Shown here piece by piece: positions 1 to 7,003 of a stretch of DNA of 10,043 bases. The stretch spans positions 1 through 10,043 of the forward strand of contig JAFGBW010000066.1 of NCBI GenBank assembly GCA_016932965.1, in the 5' to 3' direction. The translations under genes were made by a program, and so were the position numbers. Position 1 is the stretch's first letter; each line of letters opens with the position of its first letter. The notes beneath the pieces are model-generated. The model was not told the origin of the DNA. It saw only the letters and a list, made by a program, of their open reading frames with translations, and ran no database searches. The stretch is from Candidatus Auribacterota bacterium (GTDB lineage: Bacteria; Auribacterota; JAFGBW01).

Positions 1-870
1 TATTTCTGGGCAGCCTGGATTTTGATCACCATGGCCCCGGTTTCCACCCTCATTCCCATTCCAACCTGGATGAATGACCGCTATCTTTACGGACCTCTTC
101 CGGCCTTGTCGGTTCTTTTCGTTTCAGCCCTTCATCATTTATTCACCTCAAAAAAAGGGTTCTATATCCTGGCTGCTGCTGCAATCCTTTTTTTATGGTT
201 TCCCTCTAAAAATCAAATCCGGCTTTGGAAAAAAAGCGGCTCCCTTTATCAGGCTTCCGTAAAAAGATGCCCCGCTTCCATTCAATGCAGAAACTGGCTT
301 TTAAACCTGGAATTGGAGAGAATAATTAAAGATAAAAAACAACTTATCCAGATTGAAGAACTGGCCGATCAGGCCCTGACCGTCAAAGCGGATGATGCCT
401 ATGCGATTTACTGCAAATCGCTTTGTCTGGTTGAAAAAAACAAACCTGATGAAGCTTTGAAACTTCTTTTCAAGGGATTGAGAGCTTTTCCGCACCACCC
501 CTATTTGAACCGAACTTGCGGGAACATTTACATGCAAAAAGGAGAATATCAAAAAGCCCTGCGGTTTTATTCCTTCATCCCTATAACAGATAAACAGGAA
601 GCCGCTGAAGCCCTGGTGGATCAGATGAAAATTTTATTGAACCGCAAGGATTACCAGAGGGCCCTGAAAGTGGGAGCACTCTTAATTGCCCGGGTGCCGG
701 AACGGCCTGAAAGTTTCAATCTCCTGGCAGTTGCCGAACATTCGCTCGGTTTGTACGCCCAGGCAAAAAAAACATTAACCCAAGGTTTGAGAAAACATCC
801 TTCTGATGAGATGTTGAGAGAAAATCTCATCACTTTAGCCGTGCAAATGAGGAAGAACCCTCCTGATTAA
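1..870 (+). CDS. Polytopic membrane protein with C-terminal TPR repeats (5' end outside window)
   Basis: The reading frame is open from base 1 and stops with TAA at 868-870, so only the last 289 residues are present; a TTG at 22 and an ATG at 31 lie inside a membrane helix and are not convincing starts. Residues 1-20, about 35-50 and about 53-67 are hydrophobic membrane segments. The short motif NDRYLY (bases 73-90) and the following stretch with Trp-Lys-Lys-Ser...Leu-Tyr-Gln-Ala resemble the last membrane helices and the TPR junction of TMTC-like or PMT-like (GT-C fold) membrane proteins. From about residue 115 to the end there are roughly four TPR-like helix pairs, for example GEYQKALRFY and GLYAQAKKTL. 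By family analogy it could be a lipid-linked-sugar glycosyltransferase or a membrane scaffold; the catalytic N-terminal half is not in the window, so the activity is unproven. It converges with the transglutaminase-like gene and overlaps its stop codon. Confidence 0.75.
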   Translation, partial: YFWAAWILITMAPVSTLIPIPTWMNDRYLYGPLPALSVLFVSALHHLFTSKKGFYILAAAAILFLWFPSKNQIRLWKKSGSLYQASVKRCPASIQCRNWLLNLELERIIKDKKQLIQIEELADQALTVKADDAYAIYCKSLCLVEKNKPDEALKLLFKGLRAFPHHPYLNRTCGNIYMQKGEYQKALRFYSFIPITDKQEAAEALVDQMKILLNRKDYQRALKVGALLIARVPERPESFNLLAVAEHSLGLYAQAKKTLTQGLRKHPSDEMLRENLITLAVQMRKNPPD

Positions 871-2414
871 CTGGTTGTTTCCAGGATTTCAAAGTGAGAA
901 TCACGGAGATGGTACAGCGTGTTGAAAAAATCAAACAACAAGACGCGCTCCTCGCTGCCTTCCATGAATTGAATATGGGTGGGATCAATCCGTGTCTGAT
1001 TGAAGGCAGGATCCATAGCAACCCATGTCCTGCCTGTATAAATTTTGACCCAGATATGCCCGGTGAATTCCCTGTATTTTGAATCGTAGACGAGTCCCAC
1101 GCAGTATCGAACCGGTAAACCTGACAATCTGGCTAAAACCGTATAAAGCATGGCATGGGCCTTGCAATCTCCCTGCCGGGAGCGGATGATCTCCTCTACA
1201 CTCATGTATTGCCGGTACTCCTTATCGGAAATATACAAAAAGACCCATTTCACAAGGAGTTCCCCCAACTTAAGTGGCTTCTCCTTTTTTATCTTATTCA
1301 CAACCGTATTGAGGAATTGAAACGTTTTTGCACTTTCAGTTTCAAGGATCGGCCTATTTTCATTTGTCGGAACCCCATATCCGGAAACTTCATGGGATAA
1401 ATCCTCAGCCTGTCTCTTGATATGAAGAATGATTTGCTTACTGACGGGATCCCGACTTAAGACTTTCTGACGTTCATCTTCAACGATGGGTAAATATTCT
1501 TCCGGAGATTTGGGGGATATTTTCAATACAAGCGACTTCAATTTATCAGGGGAGCGTATACGAAGCTTGTCCGCAAAAAAAAAATCAGGAATAACATATT
1601 TCTGCAGTTTTGATTGAAAAATATTGTTTTTATCGCTCGAGACGACTTCAATATTCTTGACCAGATCCTTGCCGCTTATCATTTCCCCCTCTGCATTGAG
1701 ATAAACGATATTTTTTTGTTTTCGTAGTATGAGCTCGGCCTTCATCACTTTTTTCCCGGCCCCTCCCTTTTCTTCGGGGATAGGGGGGCTTTCCAAAAAC
1801 AATATTTGCAGCGTATCCAGAGACAACAATTCCTCATTAAAAATCTGAACTTCGACTTTATTCCCAGATCGAATTTCACTTTTAGGCAAATTCAATAAAT
1901 CCAGGAGATACAGGTTCCCCTTTAGAGGGATCTCCTTGTGATAAACCTGGCTGGATTGAGTGATCTTCAGGAACAAGGTCTTTTCCCTTATCACTCCTTC
2001 CAGAATCTTTGCGCGGGAGGACGGCCTTTCAACCCTGAACGCGATAAAACCACCGCCATTTTCCTTTAAAAGAGCCGTTCTGCGGATGGCATATTCTTCA
2101 TAGGACCTGTATTTTCCTTTTGTCCGGATGAATGATTCATTAATGACCTGAATAAAATTGAAACCATTCAGACATTTTTTTTGAAAAACAGAATGGCAGT
2201 AGCCGACGGGATTTTTTTCATGATTCAATATCAGCATCCACTCTTCCCGGGGAGGGGCCGTCCCTTTTGCATGAATACCTCTGTCCATTCCTGAATATAA
2301 AACGCCGGAAAAATCATCCGTGCTGACAGAAAATCCAGGCTCCAGAATCAGTATAAAAAGGAGGGCATAAGGTAATAATGACGTTCTCATGTTGATTAGA
2401 AAGAATAATGCCAT
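867..2414 (-). CDS. Exported transglutaminase-like cysteine protein
   Basis: This 515-residue protein has a hydrophobic N-terminal segment (about residues 9-25) typical of a signal peptide or single anchor, with no lipobox cysteine, so it probably acts outside the cytoplasmic membrane. The first ~350 residues have no motif I recognise and look beta-rich. The C-terminal part is a transglutaminase-core fold: Cys417 in QGDCKAHA, His453 in GHIWVKI and Asp468 in AMDPAFN form a complete catalytic triad, and the segment GLPVRYCVGLVY between them is characteristic. Such proteins act as cysteine proteases, peptidases or cross-linkers; the substrate cannot be read from sequence. It is the third gene of a minus-strand operon, 30 bases after the GGDEF cyclase. 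Neither ATG 2414 nor ATG 2390 has a clear Shine-Dalgarno; the second would give a more compact signal peptide (MRTSLLPYALLF) and is a credible alternative start. No terminator is evident after its stop. Confidence 0.85.
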   Translation of the reverse strand: MALFFLINMRTSLLPYALLFILILEPGFSVSTDDFSGVLYSGMDRGIHAKGTAPPREEWMLILNHEKNPVGYCHSVFQKKCLNGFNFIQVINESFIRTKGKYRSYEEYAIRRTALLKENGGGFIAFRVERPSSRAKILEGVIREKTLFLKITQSSQVYHKEIPLKGNLYLLDLLNLPKSEIRSGNKVEVQIFNEELLSLDTLQILFLESPPIPEEKGGAGKKVMKAELILRKQKNIVYLNAEGEMISGKDLVKNIEVVSSDKNNIFQSKLQKYVIPDFFFADKLRIRSPDKLKSLVLKISPKSPEEYLPIVEDERQKVLSRDPVSKQIILHIKRQAEDLSHEVSGYGVPTNENRPILETESAKTFQFLNTVVNKIKKEKPLKLGELLVKWVFLYISDKEYRQYMSVEEIIRSRQGDCKAHAMLYTVLARLSGLPVRYCVGLVYDSKYREFTGHIWVKIYTGRTWVAMDPAFNQTRIDPTHIQFMEGSEERVLLFDFFNTLYHLRDSHFEILETTS

Positions 2415-2444
2415 ATTATTTCATGTTTTGAAAAGGGACGAAAG

Positions 2445-3806
2445 TTATCCCTCCGTCATTTGGATGCGGTCTCCACCCTCTCTCTTCGCCTTATAAAGGG
2501 CCTGGTCGGCTGCTTCAAGCAGTTTATCACGATCTTCTCCGCTTTCAGGGAAAAAAGCGATACCCGCGCTGATCGTGACCTTGAATTCGGTGGAAGTGCC
2601 GGGGTTGAAAACCAGTTTGGCAATAGCCTTTTTAATACGTTCGACAATCTGAAGAGACTCTGTCAGGGAGGCACCCGGCAGGATGAGCGTGAATTCATCT
2701 CCTCCAAAACGGGAGATCAAATCTTCCTCCCTGCAGCGGCTTTTCAATATCCGGCCGATTTCCTGGATCACATGGTCTCCCATCAGATGTCCATGCTGGT
2801 CATTGATGGATTTGAAATGATCCACATCCATCATGACAACGGAAAAGATGGTTTTTTTCCCCTTGTGCCGTTTTATTTCCTCTTCAAATAAGGGAAGAAA
2901 ATGGCGCTTCAGGTACGTACTGGTCAAACTGTCGATAGTGGAAAGACGCTTGATTTTTTCGTACAGTCTGGATTTTTTTATTTCCATGGAAAAATGAAGA
3001 GACAAGAGTTCTAGCTGATTTTCAAAGGCAGTTCTTTTGTCATTGAAATAAACCAGCACTCCGAGAAAATCCGTCTGGAAATACAATGGCACCACATGAG
3101 CCCCCATGGAAGAGCAAATATCAAAGGAACTGGCAACAAGGCCGAACTGAACCGGATCAGAAACGGTTTGAATGTTTTTTTCATGCCGCATTCTGGAAAA
3201 GACAACCTCCTCCGCCTGAGAGCATGGATACGATTCCAAAACGGGATTGGAGACAGAACACCGATAAGCTCTCAAAACAGCAGAAGAAGCGCCGTTCTCT
3301 TCAGAAGAGTCCGATTCTGCTAAAATCAAATGAAGCTTCTGGAATCCTTCCATCTGGATGAGCCCTTTCACATAAGACTCAAGCGTTTCATTAAAATCAA
3401 GAGTGGAGCTCATGGCGAGTGTGGCCTTGTAGGCAGAAGAAGTCTGTTCCACACTCGATATCAATTGTTGAATGGAAGCCTGGACATCCTCTTCTTTGTC
3501 GCTGTATGTAAGAAATTCCTGTTGGATCAGATTGCATTCCCGCTCTTGTTCTCCTTTTTCTTTTTCTATTTGTTTCATGCGGCGATGATTGATAAAAATG
3601 AAAATGAACAGCGTGATAATGCCGAGAAAACGCGAGGCAAATTCAAGAGAAAAAAAACGGCCAAAAAAGGAATAAAAATAAAACAGGCCACCGATGAAAA
3701 GCAGCAGGATCTGTATGAGGACCGAAATTGCTTTTTTGTTGAGTGACATGCTTTGATTCATCAGAAGGATCATCAGGATAAAAAACAAGGCTAAAGGCAG
3801 GTTCAT
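2445..3806 (-). CDS. Membrane-anchored GAF-GGDEF diguanylate cyclase with intact I-site
   Basis: The 453-residue product should make cyclic di-GMP from two GTP on the cytoplasmic face of the membrane. Three hydrophobic helices lie at about residues 3-20, 26-47 and 55-73. They are followed by a charged, coiled-coil-like linker (about 74-120), a GAF-like sensor region (about 130-280) and a GGDEF domain from DSLT at 292 to about 450. Catalytic features are present: Asp327 in MMDVDHF for metal binding, the signature GGDEF at 368-372, and the conserved ISAGIAFFP and ADQALYKAK blocks. The inhibitory I-site REED occupies 359-362, exactly five residues before GGDEF, so product feedback inhibition is expected. 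The ATG overlaps the TGA of the upstream cyclase gene (ATGA), implying translational coupling; no strong Shine-Dalgarno of its own is seen. The GAF ligand is unknown. Confidence 0.9.
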   Translation of the reverse strand: MNLPLALFFILMILLMNQSMSLNKKAISVLIQILLLFIGGLFYFYSFFGRFFSLEFASRFLGIITLFIFIFINHRRMKQIEKEKGEQERECNLIQQEFLTYSDKEEDVQASIQQLISSVEQTSSAYKATLAMSSTLDFNETLESYVKGLIQMEGFQKLHLILAESDSSEENGASSAVLRAYRCSVSNPVLESYPCSQAEEVVFSRMRHEKNIQTVSDPVQFGLVASSFDICSSMGAHVVPLYFQTDFLGVLVYFNDKRTAFENQLELLSLHFSMEIKKSRLYEKIKRLSTIDSLTSTYLKRHFLPLFEEEIKRHKGKKTIFSVVMMDVDHFKSINDQHGHLMGDHVIQEIGRILKSRCREEDLISRFGGDEFTLILPGASLTESLQIVERIKKAIAKLVFNPGTSTEFKVTISAGIAFFPESGEDRDKLLEAADQALYKAKREGGDRIQMTEG

Positions 3807-5260
3807 GGGATAACTACCGTCCTGTTCCGCCCTTGCTTCTTGGCCAGATAAAGCATTTCATCGGCTTTTTGGACAAGAATTCTCCCCTCTTTGCCGTCTT
3901 CAGGAAAAGACGAAACGCCGATGCTTAAGGTAAGATGAATGCTTTCTCTGCGTAAGGTCAAAGGATTTTCATCAAATGATTTTCTTATCTTTTCAGCGAC
4001 GCAAAAGGCTTCTTTTTTACCCATACCTTCCAGTAAAACGGCGAATTCTTCGCCTCCATACCGGATGGCCAACCCTGACTTGGGAATATTTTTTAGGATT
4101 TTCGCGCTCGTTTGCATCAGAACATGGTCACCCACCACATGGCCAAATGTGTCATTGATCCTTTTGAAATGATCCAGATCCATCATCAGGAGACTGAAGG
4201 GGCTGTTTTGTTGATTGTCCTGGTTCTGGCTGATCAGGTTGGAAATGGTTTCAAATAGAAAATGGGGCAAATAGAGCCCCGTCAGGCCATCGGTAACAGC
4301 GAGTTTTTCGGTCTGCTTGAAAAGTTCGGAATTTCTCAAGGAAAGAGCTGAAATATTGGCTATGATGACTAGCATACGGAATTCATTAATATGAAACTGA
4401 TTGGGGTTTTTGGAATCAATCCGTATAACGCCCATTGGTTTGTTATCTGAAATCAAGGGGGAAGCGATAATGGAACGGGAAAGCGGATAAAACAAAGGGA
4501 CATCCCCTTTGATTTGAAACCGGTAGTCTTCAAGAACGTCATTGATTCTCAAAGGGGAGCGGTAATTCATCACCCATTCATTCAAAATATCCTGCTGGTC
4601 CGGACGGAGATGGACATCTTCCCTGTTTTCTCGGACGATAAAATGAGTGGTGACCGGCTCTCTTTTGGGATTGAAAAGAAAAAGGGAATACAGATCAGCG
4701 TGGGGAAGGTTCTCATTAACAAAATGAAGAATCCGATCCGATAGATCCTCCTTGGACAGAGCAAAATTGAGCTGGGATATATAATTTCTCAAATTTGAAA
4801 AACGCTGAATTTGAATCTCCAGGGACTTTTTTTTCAAATTTAAGTGTTCCAAAGCCTGCTTTTTTTCATTTAATTTTTCCTTGATTTTTTCTATTTCCAG
4901 TAAACCGGAGCGCCTGGTCTCAGAAATGCGTTCACATTGACGCCGATAAATCAGCTGAAGCAGGATAAAAAGTGGGACGGCCGCCAGAAAGGAAAACCTA
5001 GAAAAAATCAGCGTGGACAGACTCATGAGAACCACGCAGAAAAAAGAGAAAATCAGGGCGCCGGTTCCGGAAATAAATCTGTTCGCTGGCAATCCAATGC
5101 AAATGAGCCAAAAAATCACGAGTTCAGCGCAATGAGAATAGACGATACCGGTATCAGATAAGAGAAAAAAGAAAAGAACCGAAAAGAAAAGAAAAAGAGA
5201 ATTGATAAAAAAGGTCAGTCTTTTAATTTGAATAGAAAGGATGAAATTGGTTGCGTTCAT
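3803..5260 (-). CDS. Membrane-anchored GAF-GGEEF diguanylate cyclase lacking the I-site
   Basis: First gene of the minus-strand operon, 485 residues. Four hydrophobic helices (about 14-34, 42-58, 66-86 and 87-105) precede a Lys/Glu-rich coiled coil (about 110-160), a GAF-like domain (about 165-315) and a GGDEF-family domain starting at DGLT (324). Active-site elements look complete: Asp361 in MMDLDHF, GGEEF at 402-406, TLSIGVSSFP, and ADEMLYLAKK. The RxxD inhibitory site expected at 393-396 reads PKSG, so allosteric product inhibition through the canonical site is unlikely. Its layout matches the downstream cyclase, which suggests an old tandem duplication followed by divergence. The ATG at 5260 lies only about 8 bases after the predicted transcription start and has no Shine-Dalgarno, so it may be translated from a nearly leaderless mRNA. 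Confidence 0.9.
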   Translation of the reverse strand: MNATNFILSIQIKRLTFFINSLFLFFSVLFFFLLSDTGIVYSHCAELVIFWLICIGLPANRFISGTGALIFSFFCVVLMSLSTLIFSRFSFLAAVPLFILLQLIYRRQCERISETRRSGLLEIEKIKEKLNEKKQALEHLNLKKKSLEIQIQRFSNLRNYISQLNFALSKEDLSDRILHFVNENLPHADLYSLFLFNPKREPVTTHFIVRENREDVHLRPDQQDILNEWVMNYRSPLRINDVLEDYRFQIKGDVPLFYPLSRSIIASPLISDNKPMGVIRIDSKNPNQFHINEFRMLVIIANISALSLRNSELFKQTEKLAVTDGLTGLYLPHFLFETISNLISQNQDNQQNSPFSLLMMDLDHFKRINDTFGHVVGDHVLMQTSAKILKNIPKSGLAIRYGGEEFAVLLEGMGKKEAFCVAEKIRKSFDENPLTLRRESIHLTLSIGVSSFPEDGKEGRILVQKADEMLYLAKKQGRNRTVVIP

Positions 5261-5274
5261 GCTTTGACGGGGGG

Positions 5275-5304
5275 ATTATAAAATCAGATTCCCGGGCCTG
5301 TCAC
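5275..5304 (-). promoter_or_regulatory. Sigma70-type promoter of the cyclase/transglutaminase operon
   Basis: On the minus strand GTGACA (plus coordinates 5299-5304, five of six matches to TTGACA) is followed after 18 bases by a perfect TATAAT (5275-5280). The predicted start of transcription falls near 5268, about 8 bases before the ATG at 5260. The location immediately upstream of the first operon gene supports it; it is a sequence match only. Confidence 0.6.
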
Positions 5305-5334
5305 CATAATTCCCATTCAAAGTTTATTTTCTAC

Positions 5335-5364
5335 TTGACAATTCATAGAAAGAGATTATTGAAT
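5335..5364 (+). promoter_or_regulatory. Candidate nusA promoter
   Basis: A perfect -35 hexamer TTGACA at 5335-5340 faces nusA. The -10 is poor: TTGAAT at 5359-5364 (18-base spacer, four of six) or TATTGA at 5357-5362 (16-base spacer, three of six). It is the only convincing -35 in the 174-base divergent gap, and a promoter is needed there because the neighbouring operon runs the other way. Predicted transcription would start near 5371 and leave a leader of about 60 bases. Confidence 0.4.
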
Positions 5365-5394
5365 TTCTGTTTAACTTTACGGTTTTTTATGACT

Positions 5395-5423
5395 GGGGTG
5401 GCAGGACCACTCCTTTATTTTTT
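5395..5423 (+). terminator. Terminator-like hairpin in the nusA leader (putative attenuator)
   Basis: GGGGTGG (5395-5401) can pair with CCACTCC (5407-5413), giving a seven-pair stem with one G-U wobble and the five-base loop CAGGA, directly followed by the T-tract TTTATTTTTT (5414-5423). This is the shape of an intrinsic terminator on the plus strand. On the minus strand no T-tract follows. The nearest plus-strand gene upstream ends at 870, far beyond a minus-strand operon, so it cannot be an ordinary end-of-gene terminator for that gene. It sits between the presumed nusA promoter and the nusA ATG at 5435, which fits a leader attenuator. Pairing was judged by eye. Confidence 0.55.
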
Positions 5424-5434
5424 AAGCGGATTTT

Positions 5435-6772
5435 ATGAAAACAACCAAAACACCCAAAATCAATAATGAATTAAAAAGCATTGTGGATTACATGGAAAGG
5501 GAAAAGGGATTGGACCGGAAAATCCTTCTGGAAACCATCACCTCCTCTCTGCATCTGGCTGCCAGAAAAAGCGTGAGTGAAATCTCCAATCCGGCTATCC
5601 GGATTGACCCTGAATCTTTCATCGTCACCGTTTATGGAGAATTTCATGTCATTGAAGATTCCAAAAATGCCAAAACCAACGAAATCAACCTGAAGGAGGC
5701 CCTGGAAATTGATCCCAACGCCGTAGTCGGCGGAACGATTTTGATCGAGGCAACACCTGATAATTTCGGCCGTATTGCCGCCCAGACTGCCAAACAGGTC
5801 ATCATACAGAAGCTCCGGGATGCAGAAGCGAACGTGCTTTACAACGATTATAAGGACAAAGTAAGCCAAGTTATTTCAGGAATAGTCCGCCATTATGATA
5901 AAAAAAACGTCATTTTGGATGTGGGTCGCGGGGAAGCCGTTCTGCCTCCCAGAGAACAGGTGGAAACGGAAGAATATCATGTGGGTGACCGTTTAAAAAT
6001 ATATGTTCTTGAAGTCAATAAAAGCGGGACTCATTCAGAAATTGTCGTTTCCCGTTCCCATCCGGGTTTTGTAAAAAAACTGTTTGAAATCGAGGTTCCG
6101 GAAATCGCTGATAAAACCGTTGAAATCAAAGGCATTGCCAGAGAGGCTGGTTTCAGGACCAAGATTGCCGTATATTCCAAGGACCCCAAGGTGGATTGTG
6201 TCGGAGCCTGCGTTGGAATGAGAGGCGCCCGGGTTAAAAATATCGTTCACGAATTGAACGGGGAAAAAATCGATATTGTACCCTGGTCCATGGATATCGG
6301 AATCTATTGCCGAAACGCCCTGAATCCGGCAAAATTGAAACACCTCGAAATTGATGAACCTGGCAAACGTATTCTGATTTATGTGGATCAGAATCAATTT
6401 TCTCTTGCCATAGGCAAACACGGCCACAATGCCAGACTGACTTCAAAATTGCTCGGATGGAAAGTGGATGTTCTGGTGGCTGAAAATGAAATGCAGACGG
6501 TTTCTTCCACTCCTTCCTCCACTTCCCATCGTCGTGACATGAAAACAGAGGTTCCTCAAGAATTGGATGAACGTTTAAAAATATCCATCGAAGAGATCGA
6601 AGGGTTGAGCAAAAAGGTAAAGGAATCCCTTGTCGATGCTGGATACCATTACCTCGGCGAATTGAAATCCCTTAAAATAGAAGAATTGTATGCCATTCCC
6701 GGCGTCGGAAAATCCAATGCCGGTGAAATCATGGACCATATTCAGTCTGCCATGAAAAAAGTGGTCGGCTGA
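5435..6772 (+). CDS. nusA: Transcription termination/antitermination factor NusA
   Basis: The 445-residue protein binds RNA polymerase and nascent RNA, controlling pausing, termination and antitermination. Domains in order: the N-terminal polymerase-binding domain (about 1-140, beginning with the typical IVDYMEREKGLDR), an S1 domain (about 145-208, with LPPREQV), KH1 (about 225-300, with GACVGMRGARV), KH2 (about 305-350, with AIGKHGHNARLTSKLLGW), then a Ser/Thr-rich linker (355-368). A short helix-hairpin-helix region (about 380-445, with IPGVGKSNAG) ends the protein, so only one C-terminal repeat-like unit follows KH2, unlike the longer enterobacterial protein. KH1 has Cys255 where Pro is usual before VGACVG. 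The start at 5435 is preceded by a weak AAGCGGA (5424-5430). It heads the nusA-infB-rbfA-truB cluster without rimP in front of it. Confidence 0.97.
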   Translation: MKTTKTPKINNELKSIVDYMEREKGLDRKILLETITSSLHLAARKSVSEISNPAIRIDPESFIVTVYGEFHVIEDSKNAKTNEINLKEALEIDPNAVVGGTILIEATPDNFGRIAAQTAKQVIIQKLRDAEANVLYNDYKDKVSQVISGIVRHYDKKNVILDVGRGEAVLPPREQVETEEYHVGDRLKIYVLEVNKSGTHSEIVVSRSHPGFVKKLFEIEVPEIADKTVEIKGIAREAGFRTKIAVYSKDPKVDCVGACVGMRGARVKNIVHELNGEKIDIVPWSMDIGIYCRNALNPAKLKHLEIDEPGKRILIYVDQNQFSLAIGKHGHNARLTSKLLGWKVDVLVAENEMQTVSSTPSSTSHRRDMKTEVPQELDERLKISIEEIEGLSKKVKESLVDAGYHYLGELKSLKIEELYAIPGVGKSNAGEIMDHIQSAMKKVVG

Positions 6773-6807
6773 ACAGGGTTTCATATGACGAATAACATGA
6801 ACCAGAA

Positions 6808-6839
6808 GGATTCAGTACCGTATCGTCGCAGCTGAATCC
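6808..6839. other. 8-bp inverted repeat in the nusA-infB gap
   Basis: GGATTCAG (6808-6815) is the exact reverse complement of CTGAATCC (6832-6839), with a 16-base spacer. No T-tract follows on either strand, so it is not a classical terminator. It could be an RNA hairpin for processing or mRNA stability, a protein operator, or a small dispersed element. It begins 36 bases after the nusA stop. Confidence 0.5.
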
Positions 6840-6871
6840 GCCTGATGTACAGAATGGATATGGTGAGTGGC

Positions 6872-6889
6872 ACGGATAATAGAATCCGT
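6872..6889. other. 6-bp inverted repeat in the nusA-infB gap
   Basis: ACGGAT (6872-6877) and ATCCGT (6884-6889) are exact reverse complements separated by the six bases AATAGA, forming a compact potential hairpin 33 bases after the larger inverted repeat. There is no poly-T tail. The role is unknown; a six-base stem in 225 bases may also be chance. Confidence 0.35.
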
Positions 6890-6932
6890 ATCAATATGAG
6901 TGACATTTGTATTATATGTGGTTTCTAAACAG

Positions 6933-6941
6933 TGATATAAG
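6933..6941 (+). promoter_or_regulatory. Possible extended -10 promoter for infB
   Basis: TGATATAAG at 6933-6941 matches the extended -10 pattern TGnTATAAT with one mismatch. No good -35 lies 16-18 bases upstream, which extended -10 promoters can tolerate. Transcription would begin near 6948, about 56 bases before the infB ATG. The wide gap after nusA makes an internal promoter plausible, but this is a weak match in AT-rich DNA. Confidence 0.3.
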
Positions 6942-7003
6942 AGAATCATTTTCATGTACTTCTTTGTTGAGAAAACGGATTTGTTAGTGATTTAAAATTG
7001 ACC

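Noticed and set aside
871-884. Possible hairpin CTGG...CCAG just after the TPR gene stop.
   Set aside because: Only four pairs and no T-tract; too weak to call a terminator.
2460-2891. A 143-residue plus-strand frame opposite the GGDEF domain.
   Set aside because: It is antisense to an unmistakable diguanylate cyclase domain and has no family features of its own.
5389-5466. A 25-codon leader frame (MTGVAGPLLY...) that spans the terminator-like hairpin and overlaps the start of nusA in another frame.
   Set aside because: It has no Shine-Dalgarno and no run of regulatory codons; most likely chance. It would matter only if the attenuator proves to be translation-coupled.
5471-6427. Two long antisense frames (about 130 residues each) opposite nusA.
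   Set aside because: They mirror a highly conserved gene, lack their own signals and resemble no family; they are by-products of the nusA codon pattern.
6916-6987. A 23-residue frame in the nusA-infB gap beginning MWFLNSDIRE.
   Set aside because: No ribosome binding site, no recognisable motif and a length expected by chance in AT-rich DNA.
6967-6996. TTGAGA followed by TTTAAA at an 18-base spacing immediately before infB, which would give a leaderless infB mRNA.
   Set aside because: The -10 match is poor (four of six) in very AT-rich sequence; the extended -10 at 6933-6941 is a slightly better candidate.
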